NCBI GenBank assembly: GCA_027563935.2
Contig: CM050454.1
Location: 47,520,596-47,584,595, forward strand
Direction: 5' to 3'
Origin: Costus lasius
Taxonomy: Eukaryota; Streptophyta; Magnoliopsida; Zingiberales; Costaceae
Length of the DNA stretch: 64,000 bases
The position numbers and the translations under genes are program-made. The notes beneath the pieces are model-generated. The model was not told the DNA's origin and made no database searches. It worked only from the letters and a program-made list of their open reading frames with translations. Position 1 is the first letter of the stretch, and each line of letters begins with the position of its first letter. Shown here piece by piece: positions 44,316 to 52,728 of the stretch.

Positions 44316-44395
44316 TGAGAAATCCCAGGGATATTTTATAATTTTCACAGAGAATACATGCACAATGGAATAATATCCCCGAAACAGGCCGGCCC
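44316..44395 (-). repeat. Truncated copia E 5' LTR remnant
   Basis: About 80 bp matching the primer-site end of the E family LTR, including GAATAATATCCCCGAAACAGGCCGG as a shared passage with 19190-19214. Similarity is lost at about 44395, so nearly 2 kb of LTR has been removed. Confidence 0.85.
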
Positions 44396-45449
44396 AACAA
44401 GGTAGAAATCCAGCGGTGCCAATGCCAAAGTAAACCCCCGGACCATTTATTGGGCGTCATTAGCCCTCTTTCCATCCATACCGAAGTGGCGTAGCCCATG
44501 GGCACTACGAGCTAATCCCCTGAATATCCAACTCCAAGTGGGCTTCTTGATCTGATTAGCAACACGGCCCAAGACCGAGCCGCGACGGTGGTGACCCAGC
44601 CCACAACATTGAAGTTCTGCAGTTTTGTCGCCATGTGCTCCGAGCGCGTCTAGACCACCCCCGTACGAAAACGCAGGATCATGCTACCAGCTTGGAAGAA
44701 TATTAGGTAGTAATTTGTTAATTTTTGTCTTGTAGTTGCAGCTTGACCACTTTTGTGGCCTGCAAGAGTTGTTAGGTGGTTAAAGTAGAGTGTCTCTTGT
44801 GTATTTTGATTGTTCCCTCCCCTGTTATTCTATAAAAGAGGAGGTAGGGCTAGTGTGTTGCTTAGTTCTCCTAGTGATTGTTCCAGCTTGTGTGGAAGGT
44901 GAAGTTGCTTTGCCTTCGGAGTTGTAAGAGTTGGTGACCGGTGTCTCGACTTAGCTTAGTTTCCCGTTTTATAAGAAGTAAATCCCACCCTCCGGTGGGT
45001 TAGGTTCGCCTATTTTTTTTTTACGTTTCGTTGCATTCCTTCGCTGTGGTTTACTTCGCTACTTGACCCCGGCCATCCGCCATCAGAGGCATGGTTGGAT
45101 CACTTGTTCTTGGTTTGTTTCAATTGTGTAGGCATGCGAGCTGAACCCTACAGGCTGCAATCCCCCGACGCGAGCTAAGCTTAAAATGTGCTAAGAGAGC
45201 TGCAGGAACTCGCTAAAATTGCTACCAGGTTAGTGCGCTGTATTATTTAGTTGGATGTCGTTCTCTTCATTCGCATTCGTGTTGCCCTAATCGAACTCGT
45301 CGCTGTTTCGTCGTGCTTTCTACTAGATTCCCTGCGCTTTTCCAACGCATTTTCTCTTCCCTCGTCACACGACCCTCTCCCGTTTTATCGAGCATTGTGT
45401 AAAACCCTAGAGTACAGCTTAAGGACCCCCCTCACCTATTAGTTGCTAC
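44396..45449. other. Unassigned block with an LTR-like promoter
   Basis: About 1 kb, less AT-rich than its surroundings, matching nothing else in the window. It holds a TATA-like TATAAAAG at 44831-44838 on the + strand, the palindrome CCACCCTCCGGTGGG (44987-45001), a run of T at 45014-45022, and short frames without recognisable domains. It could be the LTR and flank of another retroelement or a captured host fragment; I cannot decide. Confidence 0.4.
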
Positions 45450-46483
45450 ATCAGTACCATACTATTCAATTTTGCGTTTGTTGGAAAGAATATCCTTTAG
45501 AAACTTCGCGTATATAGGCATCTGTGACAACACATCAGTAAATGGAATGTTAATGTATAACTTTTTCAATACCTCCAAGAATTTCCCGAATTGCTTGTGC
45601 AACTTTGCTTTAGCCAGCCTCTGAGGGAAAGGAATGGGTGGAACATATGAAAGCGGACCCACATAAACTTCCTCCATTTCCTTCTCCTTCTCCACAGGTT
45701 TCTCCTTTTTAGATGGTGGTTCTTTAGACTGTTCTTCACCAACTACAAGTGTAGGTTCTTCGTCAGGCATCTGGGGTTCATCCAATTGCTTACCACTCCT
45801 TGTGGCTATTGCGCTACATTGCTCCCTAGAATTCATCTCTGGCTGGCTTGGAAGTTTTCTTGTAGGTCCCTTAAAATTGCTTCCCTGCTGAACTATTTGG
45901 CTTTCTCGTACCTCATTGTGGGTAGCAAGAGCATCCACACGAGATGTTAGATGCTTAAAGGCATCAGAAACATCCTCGTTGTACTTCTTCTAAACAACAA
46001 TGAATCCTTCCAAAGACACTCCAAGTTAGACTTCTGGGGCTGACAAAACTTCCTAGACTGAAAGCCTAGTGGCGGTCTGTTATTCTGTTGATTATATTGT
46101 AGAGGAATTTGCCATTGGTTGTTCTTGTAAGACAGGTTAGGGTGGTGCCTCCAATCTAGATTATCAGTAGCAGAATAAGGGTCGTTCACCTGCCTTTGAT
46201 TATAGTTGCCTAAAGCATTGACCTGCACCTAAGGAGAGTCATCCTGTGGCGAAGCTAAAAGCTGACAATCAGTAGAAATATGACATGAAATACCACAAAC
46301 TTCACAAGAAACAAAATTACCTACAACTGAGAGAAAAGTAAAAGAATCTAATTTTTGTGCTAGAGAGTCCACCTTTGCAGCTAAAGATGTCAAAGAGTCA
46401 CTGCTATACTTACTGATGACTCTAAATTTCATAGCATATTTCTTGGTAATTCCATTGTACTTTTGGGTCATAATCATACTCAT
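45450..46483 (-). pseudogene. Gypsy fragment L: Athila-like gag C-terminal half
   Basis: On the - strand: AAKVDSLAQKLDSF, a Cys/His stretch (CEVCGISCHISTDC, knuckle-like), a TAG at 46229-46231 in an otherwise continuous frame, NYNQRQVNDPYS and NNRPPLGFQ. A frameshift near 45940 follows, then the gag end AIATRSGKQLDEPQ, KLHKQFGKFLEVLKKLYINI and KDILSNKRKIE. Homologous to gypsy F 36465-36960. The protease that should follow is missing at 45450. The gag N-terminus is cut at about 46483, where an LTR in the opposite orientation begins. L could be the missing upstream half of gypsy D. Confidence 0.83.
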
Positions 46484-47671
46484 TTGCTTATTTTTATGCC
46501 TTATTTATCAAATATTTCAGAATCTACACCTTTCTTTATTTTTGATCAATTTCAGGTAAAATCGTATTATTTTCATGGGTTTTCAAGCAATTTCAATTCA
46601 TAGACAAATTCTAATCATCAAGAGGTGACTACACATCGAATTTCAAGCCAAATTGGACTTCACAGAGAAATTACGGTAGTGAAAGGAGACCGATCGAGGG
46701 AGAGATCAGTGAAAACAAGGGCGCCGCCACTGTTCATCGCGTTTCCAAGCCAAATTACAGGCTGTAATTTTATTACAGTCCTGTTTAGTAACCTTATCTC
46801 TACTCTTTCAGTTTCTCATCCTTCTAAATAATGTTTTATTGTAATTCTTCAATCATGCTAGTTTAAACCTCTTTGGGACAAGGGGGTGTAGACCTCTTAA
46901 TTTCTTAATGATAGGCTAATCTTTTATTTCATCGGGATGTTTTTGATATGATAGTTTTACTTAAGTGATTTACGTCTTTAATTTTTTCTTGTTTCAATCA
47001 CTAGCATGTATTAGAGTTTTGTGATATGGACTGAAAAGTGATTTGCAAAACTTGGAACCCTAAAATTGAGGTTTAGGAACTCATCGTAAGAAATTAGTTG
47101 TGTTCTTATCTTTAGATTTTAGAAGTTTGTTGACTTGTTGATAGATTGATCTAGAAAATATTACTATTTTAGACATGAAAATATGCTAGAGATAGATATT
47201 GGATTGTTAGAAACCCTTAAGTAAAACTAGTGGAACTAGGGTATGAGAATACTTAGTTTCATTTGAGATGTTGATATTGGGATCGAATGCACGAGAGTGA
47301 TTCTTAAATCTCTATGTCAAGGTTTGCTTTTCCATAAACATAGGATAAATCTACGCGAGAGTGAGAATTATTCTATGCAAATCATCTGTGCGAGAGCGAG
47401 ACGATTTCTTTATTAAAGCAAATTACATCTTTTTCATAACAAGAATAAACTGATAAATGTTTAATTATATCTGGTCATTGAAATTAAGAGGGTTGAACCC
47501 CTAGTCCCAATTCTTTTCCTTTGATATTTAGTAAACTTTTCGATCATTTGCTTACATCATAATCGATTAGCTTAGCTAGTGAGAAAATAACTATTCGGTA
47601 CTTAACATGTAGGTCCATGTGGTTCGATATCTTTTATTACTTCGAGTATCCGTGCACTTGCAGACACAGCA
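46484..47671 (+). repeat. Gypsy J 5' LTR, truncated and internally deleted
   Basis: Matches the Athila-like LTR in the + orientation from about 68 bp inside its start to its end (CAGACACAGCA). The region holding the palindrome array is reduced: at about 46672-46680 'attacggtag' jumps directly to the passage near the end of the array, a deletion of roughly 600 bp compared with gypsy F. Confidence 0.85.
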
Positions 47672-47677
47672 TGTTTT

Positions 47678-47688
47678 TGGCGCCGTTG
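47678..47688 (+). other. Gypsy J primer-binding site cut by copia G
   Basis: TGGCGCCGTTG, the first 11 of the 18 bases of the tRNA-Asp-type site, six bases after the J LTR. The next base starts the copia G LTR. Confidence 0.85.
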
Positions 47689-48258
47689 TGTTGGTGTATA
47701 TGCCCTAGGACCTAGTTTGGTCAACTTATGTACTACTTGACATTGATATTTATATATCATTCTGGCATTGTCGTTGTCATTGTTTGTCTACACCTGCGAT
47801 TGTGTACTTACATGATAATGTCCCTGGAGACAGATTAGATCTGTGCTCAAATAATTGTCCCCAGTCGATGTACCTGAGTGAATATGGGACAGCTCTGGTA
47901 CTTAAGAGACTGGTATGTGGGCTGGTTAGGCACGTGGTGCTAACGCAGACACATGGGTATATCATTGGAGGATATACTGGATAGACCCGCTATGAGGCTA
48001 TGACTTGGTGTCATGAGTTATCCTCATAAGTGACAGGAGATGCATTGATCCCTTGACTTGAGGTCATTGATCATTCTATATGGTTAGGGACTTGCTTTGA
48101 TACAACCTAACACCTTGCCATAGCTGGGAGGTCATAACGGTTGTTATTGAGCATGTCACGGCCCATATGAGAAGATCAATGGACAGACATAGGATTTGCC
48201 CCTTCCCTAAGGAAGTATGATATCCATGGAGCTCCTTTATGGTTCTATGACTGAGAGT

Positions 48259-48270
48259 GTATGGCCATAC
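48259..48270. promoter_or_regulatory. Conserved LTR palindrome, copia G 5' LTR
   Basis: GTATGGCCATAC in AGTGTATGGCCATACCCAG, the same 19 bases as in copia A'. Confidence 0.6.
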
Positions 48271-49128
48271 CCAGGTGAGAACCTGTTTTAGTCATAGCCA
48301 TGTGATTGGATGAAAATAAGTGGTGACACACTTGTCCAATCGGATATCAGTACGGCAAAGAGACTGTAATGCATCTGTACCTAGTTGCGATGATGGGGAT
48401 GTCGATGTTGATATCCATTCCAACGACCTGGGTAGCAGCGATGCACTGCTAGGTGCCACTCACTGCTTATGATGACCTCTGGTCAGCACTGCCAGCGTCA
48501 GAGGAACCTACAGGGTCGCACACCTTGATACTTGAGTTCTCGTATTGATCAGGAAGCCTTATGATCGAGTTATTGGATAACTCGGATCTAATTGGGAGAT
48601 TTCATCAGCGCCAATGGGCCTGATGAGATGGAAGAATGTTATTGGAGCCAAACTTCATTTTTGGCAGGTTGACCCGTATTTGACCATGGTTGGTCACATT
48701 TGGATTAGGATTGCATTGGATTGGATCCAAGTGCTTAATCAACCCATGTAATGAAGTTTGGGCTAGCTCATTATCCAATGAGGCCCAATGACAAGTTCTC
48801 ATGAAGAGATGAGAGGCTAAAAGGGTATAATGGGGAGAAACATGAACCATTAGGCGCCTAGGGGCATAATGGGGTCATGTTGGCGCCTTTGCTTCATTAT
48901 GAAAGTAAAGGGCACCTCCCCTCTCTTCCTAGGATGGAATGCATGCCTCTATGGCATTGCTTGGGGCGCAAGGCAAGGCCTTGGCGCACAAGGAAAGGCA
49001 TGGGGAACAAAAGGAAAGGTTGAATGAGAATTATGGAAATGTCTTGGAGACTTTCCTTGTCTCAAACCTCCTCATCCTAGCCCTACACTTGTCATGATAC
49101 TAGCCATTATCCTAACCGCCTCTTGCCC

Positions 49129-49134
49129 TATAAA
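49129..49134 (+). promoter_or_regulatory. TATA box in copia G 5' LTR
   Basis: TATAAA in CCCTATAAATGTGACC, about 500 bp before the LTR end, followed by GC-rich transcribed-looking sequence. A reasonable core promoter; transcription start not determined. Confidence 0.55.
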
Positions 49135-49637
49135 TGTGACCCTAGTCGCCCCCTCTTGTGAGTAATCAATCCTTGAAGGCGTGAACACAAGGAGAGGGGC
49201 GAGTGCTTGGAGCAAGGGCGCATCTTCCATAACTGCAAGCCTCTACCTCCTTTCCTCTTGGCGCAAGGAGATCTAGGGCTTGGCGGCTTGGGCAGTTTTC
49301 CCTCTTCACTTGGCGCATCTTTTCTCTGGGTGGCGCAAGAGAAGTAAAACATCTCCCTAAGGCTTGGATCTTCTTCCCGAGGCTAGCACCGGGCGTGGAA
49401 GAAGAGAACTCAAGAGATCCGTGTGTGCGAGACTGCAGAGGGCGAACACTTGGATGCCTACATCGGCATCGCTCCACATTGATCCTAAGGTATTTACTAA
49501 CTCATCGTGTCGACTCCCTTGCATGCGATCTTCACAGGGTTTTTGGGACTGGCCTGTTTCGGGGACATTCTTCCGCTGCGTAAAATGTATGTCCATGACT
49601 CTGAAAATTGTAAAATATCCCCGGGGTTTCCCAACAG

Positions 49638-49649
49638 TGGTATCAGAGG
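49638..49649 (+). other. Copia G primer-binding site
   Basis: TGGTATCAGAGG one base after the LTR; 11 of 12 bases match the initiator-Met tRNA site of copia A. Confidence 0.9.
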
Positions 49650-51317
49650 GACTTGCAAGACTCGAACGATGTTTGATGCTTTTCTTCCATGCTCACATGC
49701 CATATCTCTATTTTCGTAAATAGCATGATGCATGGCAATCGATTTTTCTAAAAGTAGAAAAATTAGGGTTTCTTGTTTCTATCATCCTCTCAATCTCTTT
49801 TGGAATTTTTGGACTTTTTTTCTTGTTTGATTTAAAGATCAAAGGCGCACGTAATTTTGTCAAGTAGGACGGGCATTGTGTCTTCGGACTGGCCAAGTCT
49901 CTTGATCTGACAAAATTGCCAGCCGAAAGGATCTCTGAAATCATTGTGAAAAATAAATCGCAATAAACCAAAAGACTTGTGAGAAGAAGATGAGAAAAAG
50001 AAACTGGTTTTATGAAAAAGTAAAATTTTAGATTTTATGTTTTTCATGAGCATGTAGAATTGCATGAGTAAATACCTTGATTGTGCATAATGTTGTGATC
50101 ATGAGTCAAGCCCCTCTTGCATGCCTGTGATGTATCCTTGTGCGGCCTGCGTGCCATCTTTTTCATTATTAAGAGGAAGATTAAGGGCTAGGCGCATCCT
50201 TCTTGGACCTTGATGCTCGCATCTTGCTTGATGGCGCAAGCATGCAAGGTGGCGCATGTAAGCTGGTGCTTGGTTGCTTGGTGGTGCAAGAAAGCTTGGC
50301 CAAACCTCTTTTGGTTTGAGAGCTAGCTATCATGGCCCTTTGCATGGTGGCGCACCTTCCTTGGAGGAAGACCATGGCATTGGCCGAACCTATGGGGAAC
50401 TTTTAAAGTGTACCTCTAGGGTTTGAGAGCTAAACCATGAGAGAAGGACCTTGGAGCCAACCTTGAAGTTCAAGCTAGAGGTCGGCTAGGCTAGGTCTAG
50501 TTTTTGGGGCTTGAGTTCTAGGACAAGAGTTGAACCTATTTCATGGCATGGATTGGTTCAATATCTTGTATAGGATATGATCACATCATCCTTTACTGCT
50601 TTTATTATTATCTGCAGAAGCATGCCTGAAATGTTTTACCGTTATGTTATCACTATAGGATTGCATGCCTGTAATGATAGACATAAGATAAAACTGAGAT
50701 GATGAGACTTTAAACAAAACCCTCAATTAAAATATCAAGTCTGGTAGCCTTCTAACGCGTAGCCCTCACCAAGCTATCGATCAGTGGAGTTGTGAATTGT
50801 TTCCCACCCTCGTGGGACACACCCACATATCTTTAGAAAGTGCGTGGTGGCAATGGTTTCCCTAGTCCAGTTTTAACCTGGGCGTGCCTTCGCAAGGAAA
50901 CTCGTTGGCCCTGGGCATAACGGTTAGTAATAGTCTTGACTAGAAGTTCACATGTGCTGGGCACATGGTGAAAGTCTAGAGGCATCGTTGAGATGTAAAG
51001 GTTTCATGTTGTATCCAGCCCTCGCTGGACATGAAATGCCCAGACTGTCTCGACAAGGGGAGTTGCTTAGAGCAACCGGCCGGCGCGCCCACCTTAGGAA
51101 GCATGGGTTACTTTGTGCATCTCATCCCACCCTCGTGGGACGCAAAGCCTCATGTGAAATAAGGATCCCATCTCACTAGGAAGTCTTAAACTTCCCGATT
51201 GACTTTGTGGGTTGTCAATTCGAATTTAAAATAGTGAGAGCATAAATCATTTAAAACAAGTCCAGTTTAAATGATTCGAAGTAGTACTAATCTGTTCTTC
51301 TTGGGTGTTGTAGAACA
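49650..51317 (+). other. Copia G 5' leader
   Basis: 1.67 kb with no convincing frame. It shows the intact target of gypsy F (CACAT, 50582-50586) and the three hairpins. Colinear with the split leader of copia E. Confidence 0.82.
50802..51140 (+). promoter_or_regulatory. Three spaced leader hairpins, copia G
   Basis: TCCCACCCTCGTGGGA (50802-50817), CCAGCCCTCGCTGG (51015-51028) and TCCCACCCTCGTGGGA (51125-51140). Starts are 213 and 110 bp apart; the last lies about 180 bp before the gag ATG. Stems differ in sequence from those of copia A/A' but keep pairing. Confidence 0.68.
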
Positions 51318-52728
51318 ATGGCTACAAACACTGGCAGATGGTCACTGCGATCTACCCTGGAAAGGGATAAGTTGGTTGGATCCAACTTAAAGGATTGGTA
51401 TATGAACTTGAGAATTGTGCTCAAGCTCGAGAGGAAGCTATATGTCCTTGAGAAGCCAATTCCTGAGCCACTTCCATGCTTGGCCTCAGTGGCTGAGAAG
51501 GATGCTTATGATAAGCATCAAGCTGATACTTTGGAGATTGCACAATTGATGCTAACCAACATGTCGCCCGATCTAAGAGGGCAATATGAATCTAAGAGTG
51601 CCTTTGAAATTATTTCTAACCTAAGGCAGCTCTTTGATGCATTGGTTGAGCTCAACCCTCCTAAAGTAAACATTCAGTGTGTTGAGCCCAAAGGCTTAAC
51701 TAATACAATGAAAACAAAGATGGAAAGAGTCAGGAATAATAAGTGCTACTCATGTGGAGGACCACCTCACATGATAAAGGACATAGTACGACTTCAGAAT
51801 GAGGAGAAGAAAGGCTTGGCCTTAACTTCTAGCTCAGGTATCTATGTTACAGAAGTCAATCTTTCTACTTCTATGTCATGGGTATTGGATACCGCATGTG
51901 AAGCTCATATTTGTACAAATATGCAGGGGCTCAAGAAAAGTAGATTGGTGCGGCTTGGAGAGATTGATCTACGCATTGGAAACGGGCCACAGGTTGCTGC
52001 TGTTGCTGTAGGCGTTTTGACTCTCTCCTTGCCTTCTGGACTTCAATTAGAACTTGACAATTGCTTTTGTGTACCTTTGCTAACAAAGAACATTGTATGC
52101 ATTCCTTGCTTGGCAAGAAAAGGATTTAAATTTGAAATAAATAAGAACTCCTGTTCTTTTTCATTTGCAAATATGTTCTATGGGAAGGGTACTTTATGCA
52201 TTGGTCTGTATATCTTGGCTATGGAAAGTTCTGTTTGTAACATAAGCAATAAAAGGACCAAACTGAGTGGTTCAGCTGGTGCTTTCCTATGGCACTGTCG
52301 ATTAGCCCATATAAACAAGAATCGCATCCAACAACTCCATGCAAATGGATTGTTAGATTCAAGTTCCTTGGAGGAATTTGATACTTGTGAACCTTGTTTA
52401 TTAGGGAAAATGAAAAAGGTGCCCTTCACCAAGATTGGTGAGAGGGCAGAAGGTTTATTGGATCTCATACATACTGATGTGTGTGGGCCCTTCAATTAAC
52501 AAGCCAGAGGAGGGTACAACTACTTCATTACCTTCACTGATGACTTCAGTAGGTATGGTTATGTCTACTTAATGAGACATAAATCTGAATCCTTTGAGAA
52601 ATTCAAGGAGTTCAAGAATGAAGTAGAGAACCAGCTTGGAAGATCCATTAAAGCTCTTCGATCAGATCGAGGTGGAGAATACTTGAGTGGTGAGTTCTTT
52701 GACTATCTGAGAGAGTGTGGGATCATAT
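51318..52728 (+). pseudogene. Copia G gag-protease-integrase, interrupted
   Basis: ATG at 51318 (MATNTGRWSLRS). Gag (LERDKLVGSNLKDWYMNLR) is open but short: between LRQLFDA and NPPKVNIQC more than 100 residues present in copia A and E are missing. The zinc knuckle CYSCGGPPHMIKDI has lost its last Cys. The protease keeps its Asp (WVLDTACEAHIC). Integrase HHCC is intact (WHCRLAHIN ... CEPCLLGK). A TAA at 52497-52499 interrupts an otherwise continuous frame that goes on through GYNYFITFTDDFSRYGYVY and RSDRGGEYLSGEFF to the gypsy K insertion. The break-free part is 393 codons. Confidence 0.88.

Larger units (their letters stand above)
16244..44395 (-). mobile_element. Copia E: old Ty1/copia element carrying three later insertions
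   Basis: Parts read on the - strand: 5' LTR remnant (44316-44395), primer site (44300-44311), leader (43355-44299 plus 32704-33432), gag start (32703), gag-pol in three pieces (32256-32703, 20621-23236, 18267-19132), polypurine tract (18246-18258) and 3' LTR (16244-18245). Insertions: solo LTR 19133-20620, copia A' 23237-32255, gypsy F 33433-43349. Protein sequence joins smoothly across each gap, which shows the pieces are one element. Candidate duplication AAATC at 16239-16243 cannot be checked because the 5' LTR is truncated. Confidence 0.93.
47689..49636 (+). repeat. Copia G 5' LTR (1948 bp)
   Basis: TGTTGGTGTATATGCC to GGGGTTTCCCAACA, related throughout to the E 3' LTR (16244-18245, other strand). 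No (AT)n expansion here. Confidence 0.93.

Noticed and set aside
45251..45442. 63-codon plus-strand frame and nearby splice-like site in the unassigned block
   Set aside because: No recognisable protein; splice signals this short occur by chance.
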